Source: a virus. Taken from it: DNA of 35,468 nt. The notes below the pieces were generated by a model. The model searched no databases and had not been told where the DNA came from. It saw only the letters and a list, made by a program, of their open reading frames with translations. This document shows, piece by piece, positions 1 to 7,766 of the stretch (position 1 is its first letter; each line of letters starts with the position of its first letter). The DNA lies in the IMG/VR virus record IMGVR_UViG_3300030380_005651, positions 3,089 to 38,556 of that record, one strand, 5' to 3'. The position numbers were made by a program, and so were the translations under genes.

Positions 1-2
1 CC

Positions 3-740
3 GCTTCCACATTATGCACGGTTTCATCAGGGCAATCTTTTTTAACTAGTCTCATACCTACATCAGTTGGTGGAGCTACAAAAGTATTTGATGCTGACTC
101 CGGTTTAACAGATACGGCTATTAGTGGAGCATATATAGATGAAATATTTTTTAGATACACAAAAAGAGTTTTACAAACAATAGATGCTGTAACTGCACCG
201 ACAGGAACCTATTCTGCTAATAGCACAACTTGTACAGTAACTTTATCTTCGGGACATAATTTAGAAATAGGACAGAATGTATTTTTAGATTTTAAAACAT
301 ATAGTTCAGGAGTAGTTCCAAAAGATGATGTATTTGAAGTTAAAGACACAGTAAATTTCACCTCCACAACATTTGATGTAGATATACCTTCTTTAAGCGG
401 AACAATTACAGGAAACGTAGATATCTCTTTACCTACTGATTTTTGTTTTTATCTTGTAAATACAGGTACGGTAACAAACATAAATCAATTTTTCCCATTA
501 TTTGTTGCAAGTATAGATTGCAGTCAGCAAACTTACAGTTTAACTTTGAATGAAATATTACCTTTTATTAATCATCCTACTGTACAAGCTGGGTCAAACT
601 TTGGATCAGCAAATAATGAGATAGCACCAAAACAAAGAGGATTAATGTTAAAAAGAGGACAAGCATTATATGTAGCTGCAAGTGGTGCTACAGCTCTAAC
701 AAATGGATTCTATTGTAATGTTCAAGGTGGATTCTACTAA
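3..740 (+). CDS. Virion structural protein, C-terminal part (cut by window start)
   Basis: The reading frame is open from base 3 to the stop at 738-740, with no stop before the window edge, so this is the 3' end of a longer gene. It encodes about 245 residues rich in Ser, Thr, Val and Gly. Around residues 72-145 there is a beta-rich unit: TCTVTLSSGHNLEIGQNVFL, then a segment ending in FDVDIPSLSGTITGNVDI. This is the same pattern as three units in the gene at 1122-3395 and resembles the FCCH-like beta-domain of phage tail proteins. The next gene's ATG follows the stop directly, which fits co-transcription of a structural operon. A virion or tail role is inferred; the exact protein is not identified. 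Confidence 0.75.
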   Translation, partial: ASTLCTVSSGQSFLTSLIPTSVGGATKVFDADSGLTDTAISGAYIDEIFFRYTKRVLQTIDAVTAPTGTYSANSTTCTVTLSSGHNLEIGQNVFLDFKTYSSGVVPKDDVFEVKDTVNFTSTTFDVDIPSLSGTITGNVDISLPTDFCFYLVNTGTVTNINQFFPLFVASIDCSQQTYSLTLNEILPFINHPTVQAGSNFGSANNEIAPKQRGLMLKRGQALYVAASGATALTNGFYCNVQGGFY

Positions 741-1118
741 ATGGAGAATAAATTTAGAGAGATAGCATCTTCTAACCAAGGTTTCCCTATCTTTAATCAA
801 TTTTTAGATGAGACAGGTGCTAAAGATACTGCAATAGATTTTGCAAAAAATTTTATAAAAGATAAGTTTAATAAAAAAGAAAATAATACAAATGAAATAC
901 AAAATAATATGGATCAAAATAGTAACACCATAACAAAAACTCAAAACCTTTTAAATAAAATTAATCAAATAGGATTGTCAGCAGATCTTTCAGGTGTAGG
1001 AATTGAAAAGACATTTGGCGACAAAAATCAAGGAATAAATACAACTGTTTTTGGTAGGCAGGATTTCGGAAAACCTACACAGTATGGTGCAAAATTAGGG
1101 TTTAATTATAAGTTTTAA
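741..1118 (+). CDS. Hypothetical protein, probable virion component
   Basis: It encodes 125 residues and I do not recognise the family. The N-terminal half is charged and helical. Residues 45-70 are an Asn/Gln/Thr-rich low-complexity stretch. The C-terminal 45 residues alternate polar and hydrophobic positions and end in GFNYKF, like a terminal beta-strand. There is no signal peptide and no membrane segment. The ATG follows the preceding stop without a gap, and the next gene starts four bases after this stop, so it sits inside a tightly packed virion operon. Function is unknown; a small structural or assembly protein is the likeliest reading from context. Confidence 0.7.
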   Translation: MENKFREIASSNQGFPIFNQFLDETGAKDTAIDFAKNFIKDKFNKKENNTNEIQNNMDQNSNTITKTQNLLNKINQIGLSADLSGVGIEKTFGDKNQGINTTVFGRQDFGKPTQYGAKLGFNYKF

Positions 1119-1121
1119 ATT

Positions 1122-3395
1122 ATGGCATTCGAAATAAAAGGTTTCGGTGAGCCATCAAAGTTTAACTTTAAAAGTTTTGAGAATTTTAATAATAAACCAA
1201 AAAAACCAAATATTTATCCAAGAGGATCTGATGGTTATCAATTAGAAAGTGAAGTAAAATTTTATAATCAGGATTCTTTATGGACTAGGTGGAGAAGAGG
1301 ATATGAATTGTATGTAATGATGCAGACATTATTAGGATCTACTTCGAAAGAAAGAGATAGAAGAGGAGACTATAGATTATTTTTTACTTTTCAACAATTT
1401 CCTGGAGTATTTATTCCTGCAAGAATTTTTACTTTTCCTTCTAAAAATAAAGAATTAGGTGAACATGTTTGTGGAATGAGAGATACAGATGGATTTAGTT
1501 TTTACAATTTTGGTTTACCAATACTTGCAGTTAGATACTTAGCCCCATCAGTAGATGCAACTTATCAACAAACAGGAACTACTTTAGTTGTGAGTAAAAC
1601 TGATCATGGGTTATTCCCAGGAGATGATGTTTTTTTAGATATTTCTACTGGAACTGCGATTGATGAGACATTAGAAATTGTTAGTAAAACTCAAAATACA
1701 TTTACTGTTACAGCAACAAATTCATTAACAACTTCAGGAAATGTAACTTATCATAATTCAACAGCGTTTACTGATACTAGATGGAGATTTGTAAGAGTTA
1801 AATTAAGAACTTTGCCAACAGAAGTAGCTTTTCTTTCTGGAGAGAGAATGGCTGATCGAATAATTGAAAAAGATCCCGGTATTACTTCTACCTACACCAG
1901 ATCAGGTTCTACAGTTACCATCACTTGTAGTTCAGTTCATGGTTTATCAACAGGTAATAAAGTGTTCCTAGATGTAAGCACAGGAAATGTAAGTTCTGGA
2001 AGATACACAATTGAAGTTACATCAACCACTCAATTTAAAGTCACTACAATAACTAGCGGATCTACTTCGGGAAACCTCACCTTAAGTAGATTGCTAAGAG
2101 GTTTTAGATATGACGATTATGTAGGGTATACCGTAACTGGATCTGATGTTAATACGAATGAGATAATTTTCCAAAAAAAGGATAGTTATGGAGCAAGAAC
2201 TATTGATACGGTAGCAAAAACAACTGTCCCAGCTCATAGAGGTTTTGCAGTAGGAAGATTTCTAACCACAGAATTAAGATGGAATTGTTCTTGTCAGGAT
2301 TTCTCTAGAAGAGATTCTTATGATTTATTTAAAAGATCTACTGATTCAAGATTTCCGGTAACTCCAATTAGAGATACAAAACCAGGAAATGTGCTACAAC
2401 CAGATGGAACTCTTAGTGATGAAAGAGACATTCCTGGTACGTTTAGAGATTTAGGTTATGTAACTATTAATAATTTTTATGAATTACCAGAATATGAAGA
2501 TAAAAAAGAAGATTCTTTTCAAAATTTACAATATTATCAACTTCGTTGGTGTAAACATATTTATGCAGCAATGTGGTCACTTGTTCATGATGAAGGTAAT
2601 GAGCCACTAAAATTAGCAGCAAAATATTCTCAATCCGGAGTAAATATAATTGTTGATTTTGAAAATCATAATTTAAATAAAAATGATAAAATTCAATTAA
2701 ATTTTACAAGTGGTAATGCAATTTCAGGAGAGTACACAATAAGTGATGTTCCAAATCCAAATAGTTTTGTAGTTATATACCCTTTTGATGAGACTACAAG
2801 TGGTTATGTGACAGTAGAAAATTTAAAAAAACATGAGTATGTAGGAGCTTGGTTATTAGAACCTAATGACAAACCTATAGGTCAAGGTCTTGAAGCATGG
2901 GAAAGAAATTGGAAAAAAGAACAAGAGAAGCTTAGAGAATCTGCAGAGATATTTGCTTTATATAATCGATCAACAAAATGGGAAGGTAATAAAGAAATTA
3001 TTGGTAATTTTAATAATAAACAAAATGTAGCTAATTTTGATCCATCCGTTGTGGCAATGACTTTGACAGATAGTTTAAAAAGAGATGCAAAAGGAGGATT
3101 GGACAGATCAGGACAATCTTTAAATACTACAAATAGAATGATTGCAATGGTAAATAAATTATTTAATAAGTCTCCAACAGTTTTAGATGATATAAAATTT
3201 GGGATAATAAATAAACCTCTAATTGAATTTACAGATATTTTTGAATCTGGTTTGATTAATGCAGGCGATTATATAAATGGAGAACTAGTAGATTCTGCAA
3301 TAAATACTAGCAATCTTGATGCCAGTACATATAATCCAGATACTGATCAAGATACAGTAGTAGATGCAGGATTATATATAAATGTAGAGGCTTAA
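1122..3395 (+). CDS. Large virion structural protein with FCCH-like repeats and a SWIM-type zinc motif
   Basis: It encodes 757 residues. Three copies of a beta-rich unit of about 60 residues lie near 152-212, 262-322 and 506-567. Their shared pattern is HGL, then G, then VFLD, then TG, a central F-x-V strand and TSGNVT; this resembles the FCCH-like domain common in phage tail proteins. Cys389 and Cys391 (NCSCQDFSRR) with Cys477 and His479 (RWCKHIYAA) give the CxC...CxH ligand set of SWIM zinc fingers, with an unusually long 85-residue insertion. The C-terminal 180 residues are helical and charged. Its size, position and repeats suggest a baseplate or tail protein. The zinc site and virion role are inferred. 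Confidence 0.8.
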   Translation: MAFEIKGFGEPSKFNFKSFENFNNKPKKPNIYPRGSDGYQLESEVKFYNQDSLWTRWRRGYELYVMMQTLLGSTSKERDRRGDYRLFFTFQQFPGVFIPARIFTFPSKNKELGEHVCGMRDTDGFSFYNFGLPILAVRYLAPSVDATYQQTGTTLVVSKTDHGLFPGDDVFLDISTGTAIDETLEIVSKTQNTFTVTATNSLTTSGNVTYHNSTAFTDTRWRFVRVKLRTLPTEVAFLSGERMADRIIEKDPGITSTYTRSGSTVTITCSSVHGLSTGNKVFLDVSTGNVSSGRYTIEVTSTTQFKVTTITSGSTSGNLTLSRLLRGFRYDDYVGYTVTGSDVNTNEIIFQKKDSYGARTIDTVAKTTVPAHRGFAVGRFLTTELRWNCSCQDFSRRDSYDLFKRSTDSRFPVTPIRDTKPGNVLQPDGTLSDERDIPGTFRDLGYVTINNFYELPEYEDKKEDSFQNLQYYQLRWCKHIYAAMWSLVHDEGNEPLKLAAKYSQSGVNIIVDFENHNLNKNDKIQLNFTSGNAISGEYTISDVPNPNSFVVIYPFDETTSGYVTVENLKKHEYVGAWLLEPNDKPIGQGLEAWERNWKKEQEKLRESAEIFALYNRSTKWEGNKEIIGNFNNKQNVANFDPSVVAMTLTDSLKRDAKGGLDRSGQSLNTTNRMIAMVNKLFNKSPTVLDDIKFGIINKPLIEFTDIFESGLINAGDYINGELVDSAINTSNLDASTYNPDTDQDTVVDAGLYINVEA

Positions 3396-3397
3396 TT

Positions 3398-3832
3398 ATG
3401 GCAGTACAAATTCAAACACGAAGATCAAGCACACTTAATGATAGGCCATTTCCTATAAGATTAGGAGAAGGAGAACTTGCTTTAAATAATAACAATGTAA
3501 GCCCAGGTTTATTTTTTGCCGATAATGTATCTTCACCAAGCACTGGATTAATAAAGGTAGGACCTGTACATATTGGTAATACCGCACCAAATAGTTCTGC
3601 TGCTGGATTTACATCATCAAGTAAAGGTGAGACTTGGTTAGACACAGTAAGTACCCATATATTTAAAGTATTTGATGGATCATCATTTCAACCTGTAAAA
3701 GCTGTAGCTTCTGTATCTGCTGGTCAACCTGCTAACCCAATTGATGGACAATTACATTGGGATACGTCTGGTGGTGGTAGTGGTGTGCTAAAGATATATC
3801 TAGCATCTAGTTCTGCTTGGGTTAATGTTTAA
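3398..3832 (+). CDS. Short tail-fibre or attachment protein with MTD-like N-terminus
   Basis: It encodes 144 residues. The start (VQIQTRRSSTLNDRPFP, then GEGELALNNN, then LFFAD) matches the short beta-structured N-terminal module found on phage tropism determinants and fibres, where IQ-x-RR is followed by a GE-E-A turn. A second half (GETWLDTVSTHIFKVFDGSS; QLHWDTSG) looks like two copies of the W-D strand motif seen in fibre or adhesin stalks. No enzymatic motif is present. It starts three bases after the previous gene. Its stop codon overlaps the stop of the opposite-strand gene at 3829-4074. Attachment of a fibre or decoration of the tail tip is inferred. Confidence 0.75.
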   Translation: MAVQIQTRRSSTLNDRPFPIRLGEGELALNNNNVSPGLFFADNVSSPSTGLIKVGPVHIGNTAPNSSAAGFTSSSKGETWLDTVSTHIFKVFDGSSFQPVKAVASVSAGQPANPIDGQLHWDTSGGGSGVLKIYLASSSAWVNV

Positions 3833-4074
3833 TTCTTACTTAAAAGATGATCTAAAATTCTGTCTAATTTAGTATGTACTGCTTGCATTTCTCTTAAAAA
3901 GTCTTCTTTTAAAACATAATCATGAATTACACTATTTTTTAAATCATCTACTTCCCTTTGAACACGATCAAATTTTTTATCAATTTTTCTATTAAAATTA
4001 CTTAAAGCTCTACTGATACCAGCAAAGGCACCAATACTACCCGATATAATTGCAGCAATTACTTGAGGTTCCAT
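3829..4074 (-). CDS. Small membrane-anchored coiled-coil protein
   Basis: It encodes 81 residues. Residues 4-22 (QVIAAIISGSIGAFAGISR) form one Gly/Ala-rich membrane segment. The rest (about 26-78) is a charged heptad-like helix (FNRKIDKKFDRVQREVDDLK), as in small phage anchor or holin-accessory proteins. It runs against the surrounding rightward structural genes. Its start lies close to the next gene's 5' region, and an AT-rich element containing TATAAT lies just before its ATG. I recall similar short proteins in cyanophages but cannot name a family. A lysis-accessory or membrane-anchoring role is only a possibility. Confidence 0.7.
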   Translation of the reverse strand: MEPQVIAAIISGSIGAFAGISRALSNFNRKIDKKFDRVQREVDDLKNSVIHDYVLKEDFLREMQAVHTKLDRILDHLLSKN

Positions 4075-4128
4075 ACTTCTATTATAATAGTAGGCACAGT
4101 TTAAAATAGATATTAATAGAGGTTAACT

Positions 4129-4659
4129 ATGTCTACTGCTTACGAACCTAATATTCAGGGAGCTATTGCAGTCTTACGAGACTTGATGATAGCTAATAGT
4201 TTTACAATGACTCGTGAACCATATGAGCCTAATTACAGAGGTTTGGTGGATGCCGTCATTGATTTAAAAGAAGGATTTCCAACTTTTGCTCCATTACAGG
4301 TTGGTTTTGATGCAACTGCATTTGAAAATGTTACTGAAGGAGATGCTTTGTTTATGAGAACAAGTGATGGTCAAGTTGGTAAAGCTAGTGCCTCTAATGG
4401 TCTACAAGAAAACGCTCAAGTCGTAGGATTTGCTAATGCAGATGCTACTGCAAATGCGATAGTAAAAGTAATTGTTATTGGATTAAAATCAATGTCTGGT
4501 TTAGATGCAGGAGATCTATATTTTCTTTCACCATCTACTGCAGGTGCTATAACCCTCACGCCTCCTTCATCTGCTGGGCAAGCTGTAGTAAGAGTTGGAG
4601 AAGCATCTACTGCAACACAGCTTGCAATTCGAATTGAACCACCTATAAAATTAAGCTAA
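4129..4659 (+). CDS. Virion or fibre-associated protein, paralogue A of a tandem pair
   Basis: It encodes 176 residues. The N-terminus carries the motif YEPN-x2-G-x6-DL twice (YEPNIQGAIAVLRDL and YEPNYRGLVDAVIDL). A beta-rich body follows with FENVTEGDALFMRTSDGQVG, GLDAGDLYFLSPSTAGAI and a terminal RIEPPIKLS. The same body occurs in the next gene, so the two are paralogues. Domains of this kind occur on phage capsid-decoration and fibre-tip proteins, where GD-x-F-x(A/M)R and AG-x-YFLSP strands repeat. The stop overlaps the next ATG as TAATG, implying translational coupling. Receptor contact or virion decoration is inferred. Confidence 0.8.
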   Translation: MSTAYEPNIQGAIAVLRDLMIANSFTMTREPYEPNYRGLVDAVIDLKEGFPTFAPLQVGFDATAFENVTEGDALFMRTSDGQVGKASASNGLQENAQVVGFANADATANAIVKVIVIGLKSMSGLDAGDLYFLSPSTAGAITLTPPSSAGQAVVRVGEASTATQLAIRIEPPIKLS

Positions 4660-5123
4660 TGTCAAGTGTAGAAGCTCTCGCTCCATATCAACCTAATGCT
4701 CAAGGTCTTACGGAAGCTTTAATTGATTTAAAGTCTACAATGCCCAGTCAAACAGTATTTAAGGTTACTGGATATGTAGCTACATGTTTTGAAAATGTTA
4801 CACAAGGTGATGCAGTCTTTGCAAGAGCAAGTGATGGACAAGTTGGTAAAGCTATAGCTAATGACACTTTTGATAAGGCTTTAGTTGCTGGTGTGGCAGA
4901 GACAACAAAATCTGCAGGTCAATCAGTAAGAGTAATTGTTGTTGGTATAGTTTCAACTTCAGGTTTAAATGCAGGTGACCAATATTTTTTATCCGCAGCT
5001 TCTGCTGGGGCAATCGTTGAAACACCTCCGACAACTGCTGGTCACTTCGTAACAAGAGTAGGGGAAGCTGGTAGTACTGGTCAATTCATAGTCAATGCTG
5101 AACGACCAATTCTTTTAAGCTGA
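4659..5123 (+). CDS. Virion or fibre-associated protein, paralogue B of a tandem pair
   Basis: It encodes 154 residues and is closely similar along its length to the preceding gene: FENVTQGDAVFARASDGQVG, GLNAGDQYFLSAASAGAI, TRVGEAGSTGQFIV and a terminal ERPILLS. It carries one copy of the N-terminal YQPNAQGLTEALIDLK motif, whereas the upstream copy has two. The ATG overlaps the upstream stop. The arrangement indicates a tandem duplication followed by divergence, perhaps giving two related tip or decoration subunits. No catalytic residues are visible. Confidence 0.8.
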   Translation: MSSVEALAPYQPNAQGLTEALIDLKSTMPSQTVFKVTGYVATCFENVTQGDAVFARASDGQVGKAIANDTFDKALVAGVAETTKSAGQSVRVIVVGIVSTSGLNAGDQYFLSAASAGAIVETPPTTAGHFVTRVGEAGSTGQFIVNAERPILLS

Positions 5124-5155
5124 CAGTTTACTGGACGTAAAATAAATATAACTAG

Positions 5156-5177
5156 CAATTCAATAATTTTTGAATTG
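5156..5177 (+). other. Perfect 8-bp hairpin in intergenic leader
   Basis: CAATTCAA, a six-base loop and TTGAATTG form a perfect 8-bp stem in the 68-base gap before the long fibre gene at 5192. It is AT-rich and lacks a following T-tract, so it is not a convincing intrinsic terminator. It could stabilise or process the fibre mRNA, or act as a DNA dyad. Confidence 0.5.
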
Positions 5178-5191
5178 TATCGGAATATAAA

Positions 5192-6628
5192 ATGGCAACA
5201 AGAAAGGCACTTGTTTTAGTTTCAGGTCTATTTCAGGAGTTAAATTCTTCTTCTGATAAATTAGATTTTGCTGGAAATAGTACAACTGATTTAAGTGAAG
5301 GTTCGAATCAATATTTCACAACATCTAGAGCTAGAGGATCCGTATCAGTAACCGACAGTGGTGGAGATGGTTCTTTAGCTTACAACAGCACTTCGGGAGT
5401 AATCACATACACAGGTCCTTCAGCCTCCGAAGCTAGGGCACATTTTAGTGTTGCATCTGGATCAGGATTATCTTACAACTCAAGTTCTGGAGAATTTGGA
5501 ACATCTGCAATACCAAATAGCCAACTTGCTAATGATGACATAACAATAGGAAGCACTGCAGTTGCACTCGGAGGTTCGCAAGGAACTTTTACAGGTTTAA
5601 CTTCTTTAGCCTCAACAACCTTAATATCAGGTGTAGCTGATGCAGCAAACTCTATAAAGTTAGCTAGTGGAAATATTACTTTCGAAGGATCTACAGCAGA
5701 TGCAAATGAAACAATTCTTACTGCTACTGATGCAACAGGTGGAGACAAAACTCTAACCTTACCAAATGAGACTGGAACAATATTATCTACTGCATCTTCA
5801 ATTGCTAACAGTAACCTAGCTAATTCGGCTGTTACTATTGGATCAACTTCTATCAGTCTTGGAGGAACAGTAACTACATTTACTGGTTTATCTTCTTTAA
5901 CCTCTACAACTTTAGTTGGTACAACACTTATTTCAGGTACAGCTGATGCAGCAAATTCAATAAAAATTGCAAGTGGAAATATTGTTTTTGAAGGATCTAG
6001 TGCAAATGATTTTGAGACAACTCTTACCGTAACTAATCCAACAGCGGATAGGACAATTACATTCCCAGATTCAACAGGTACCGTAGTTTTATTAGGATCT
6101 TTAAGTGTAGCTGCCGGATCGGGATTAACTTATAACAGTGGAACTGGACAATTTGGGACAAGTTCCATACCAAATGCTCAATTAGCAAACAGTACTGTGA
6201 CGGTTGGAAGCACAGCTGTAGCTTTAGGAGCAAGTGCCACGACATTTACTGGATTGGCTTCCATAACTTCAACCGCTGTAGTAACAAATGACAGCGGATT
6301 TAGAGTTAGAAATAATAGTGATAATACAAAAATACTAGCCCTAGATTGCTCTTCTATATCAGGAAGCACAACAAGGACGTTAGTAGTTCCTGATTCAAAT
6401 GGAACAATTGCAACTCAAGCTTATGTCCAAGCTCAGATTACCGCTGAAGATCTCGACATAACCACAGATTCTGGAACGATTGCTATCGATTTAGATTCTG
6501 AAACTCTACAGCTATCAGGAGGCACTGGAATTGATACAAGTGCTTCTGGTAACACAGTTACAGTGGCTGTAGATTCAACTATAGCAACTGAAAGTTTTGC
6601 TACCGCAATAGCAGTGGCGTTAGGATAG
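5192..6628 (+). CDS. Repeat-rich tail fibre protein
   Basis: It encodes 478 residues of Ser/Thr/Gly/Ala-rich beta-structure. About three units of roughly 100 residues begin near 105, 205 and 325, each with (S)-x-LAN(S/D), then TIGST, then LGG, TFTGL and a TST strand. Units one and two continue with SG-x-ADAANSIK-(I/L)-ASGNI-x-FEGS. The N-terminal part (TTDLSEGSNQYFTTSRA) is typical of cyanophage fibre proteins. The C-terminus (ATAIAVALG) resembles that of the next gene (ALIIALG), perhaps a shared interface. Trimeric fibre shaft is the expected role. No S74 chaperone domain is present, so folding probably relies on other proteins. Confidence 0.85.
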   Translation: MATRKALVLVSGLFQELNSSSDKLDFAGNSTTDLSEGSNQYFTTSRARGSVSVTDSGGDGSLAYNSTSGVITYTGPSASEARAHFSVASGSGLSYNSSSGEFGTSAIPNSQLANDDITIGSTAVALGGSQGTFTGLTSLASTTLISGVADAANSIKLASGNITFEGSTADANETILTATDATGGDKTLTLPNETGTILSTASSIANSNLANSAVTIGSTSISLGGTVTTFTGLSSLTSTTLVGTTLISGTADAANSIKIASGNIVFEGSSANDFETTLTVTNPTADRTITFPDSTGTVVLLGSLSVAAGSGLTYNSGTGQFGTSSIPNAQLANSTVTVGSTAVALGASATTFTGLASITSTAVVTNDSGFRVRNNSDNTKILALDCSSISGSTTRTLVVPDSNGTIATQAYVQAQITAEDLDITTDSGTIAIDLDSETLQLSGGTGIDTSASGNTVTVAVDSTIATESFATAIAVALG

Positions 6629-6632
6629 TATT

Positions 6633-7037
6633 ATGGCAACCCAAGTTCAATTTAGAAGAGGAACAACAGCTGAGCACTCAGGATTTAAAGGTGCAGATGG
6701 TGAAGTAACTGTAGATACTTCATTAAAAACTGTTGTTATACATGATGCAATAACAAATGGTGGTTTTCCAGTTTTAAGACAAGATGGTTCTAATTCACAA
6801 TTTGAAAGAGGATCAACAACAAACTGTGCATTAAAATTTGCAGGAGATCCTAATACAGGAATAATTAGTCCAGCTTCCGATGAAATTGCTCTCGTAACTG
6901 GTGGGTCTACTCATCTTACAATAGATGCTAATGGAGCTGCTACCTTTACAGGTAATGTCCAAGTAAATGGATCTTTATCAGTCACAGGTAATTTCGATTC
7001 CGGAGAAAACTTAGCATTAATTATTGCTTTAGGATAA
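6633..7037 (+). CDS. Short tail-fibre protein with MTD-like N-terminus
   Basis: It encodes 134 residues. The start (TQVQFRRGTTAEHSGF, then ADGEVTVDTSLKTVVIHD) is the tropism-determinant-type N-terminal module: Q-x-RRGT followed by an E-x-x-x-D turn and a KT-x-x-(I/V)-HD strand. A fibre-type segment follows (FAGDPNTGIISPASDEIALVTGG; AATFTGNVQVNGSLSVTGNF), and the protein ends in ALIIALG like the upstream fibre. It starts five bases after that gene's stop. The two probably act in the same fibre, this one as an adaptor or tip subunit. Confidence 0.8.
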   Translation: MATQVQFRRGTTAEHSGFKGADGEVTVDTSLKTVVIHDAITNGGFPVLRQDGSNSQFERGSTTNCALKFAGDPNTGIISPASDEIALVTGGSTHLTIDANGAATFTGNVQVNGSLSVTGNFDSGENLALIIALG

Positions 7038-7038
7038 T

Positions 7039-7380
7039 ATGGCAAACACCTTCAAAGTCGATACAAAATCAAGTTGTGTTACAGATGCACATACGAGTTC
7101 AAATGCGAATGTCTTATCAGCAGGAGGTTCTGCTACATTAGTTCTTTTAAGTATTTTAGTTGCAAATAAGACAGGAGCTAGTGCTGATGTAGATGTTTTC
7201 TTAGTGACGAATACAGGTGATGACGTTTTTCTTTTAAGAAACGCACCGATACCAGCAGGATCTTCGCTTGAATTAATTAGTGGATCAAAAGTAATTATGG
7301 AGAGTAGTGATGTTCTTAGGGTTAGAACTGATACCGCTAGTGCTATTGATGTAGCAATAAGTTATCTAGAGCAGACATAA
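7039..7380 (+). CDS. Conserved cyanophage virion-associated protein
   Basis: It encodes 113 residues with a compact predicted beta-sandwich. Visible features are ATLVLLSILVANKTGASADV, a GDDVFLLRNAPIPAGSSLE turn and SKVIMESSDVLRVRTDTASA. I recall homologues next to fibre genes in marine cyanophages, where the NAPLP-x-GSS-E and K-x-VME-x-GD strands are conserved; no function is established. It starts two bases after the preceding stop and is followed by the fibre-assembly chaperone. Decoration or fibre attachment is the probable role. Confidence 0.75.
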   Translation: MANTFKVDTKSSCVTDAHTSSNANVLSAGGSATLVLLSILVANKTGASADVDVFLVTNTGDDVFLLRNAPIPAGSSLELISGSKVIMESSDVLRVRTDTASAIDVAISYLEQT

Positions 7381-7381
7381 A

Positions 7382-7699
7382 ATGGGATTATCAGTAAATA
7401 ACGACCTTGTAAATTTATCTGATAATTTTGAGATACTTAAGGCAAAGGTTGAGGCTATTGAAATTATACTTTACGGTGAAAGAGTTTTAGAATTAGATGA
7501 CTCTACTTGGGAAAATATTCGAAAAAAAAGAGATTATATTTTAAAATCTACAGATTGGACAGTTATACCAGGATGCTCAGTAGATCAAGCACAATGGTCT
7601 GCATATAGGCAAAATTTAAGAGATATTCCTCAGACATACACAGTAATTACAGATGTTACTTGGCCGACGCAGCCCTCTACTTCTGGACCTAACAGTTAG
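7382..7699 (+). CDS. Phage tail-fibre assembly chaperone-like protein
   Basis: It encodes 105 residues. The C-terminal half has the arrangement K-RDYIL-x-STDW, a short loop, W-x-x-YRQNLRDIP and then a VTWPTQP segment. This is characteristic of the phage tail assembly chaperone family (Phage_tail_APC type). The N-terminal 35 residues are a helical or coiled region. These small proteins help fibres fold or attach and are normally encoded beside the fibre they serve, as here between two fibre clusters. The ATG follows the previous stop by one base. Confidence in the family is good; the partner fibre is inferred from position. Confidence 0.8.
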   Translation: MGLSVNNDLVNLSDNFEILKAKVEAIEIILYGERVLELDDSTWENIRKKRDYILKSTDWTVIPGCSVDQAQWSAYRQNLRDIPQTYTVITDVTWPTQPSTSGPNS

Positions 7700-7766
7700 A
7701 AAGTTCCCATATTTACTGAGCTTAAAATAATTAAAGAAATAAAGAAGACTTCTAGTTTAATCTGCT

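Noticed and set aside
546-740. Separate 64-residue gene starting at an internal ATG
   Set aside because: The frame is open back to base 3 with similar composition and a beta-domain upstream, so the ATG is internal to a larger gene.
5299-5312. GGTTCGAATC, like a tRNA T-loop
   Set aside because: It lies inside the fibre gene's coding frame. The flanking bases do not form a T-stem, and no acceptor or anticodon arm is found.
5473-6369. Leftward frames inside the repeat-rich fibre
   Set aside because: They follow the fibre repeat period and have no independent start or family pattern.
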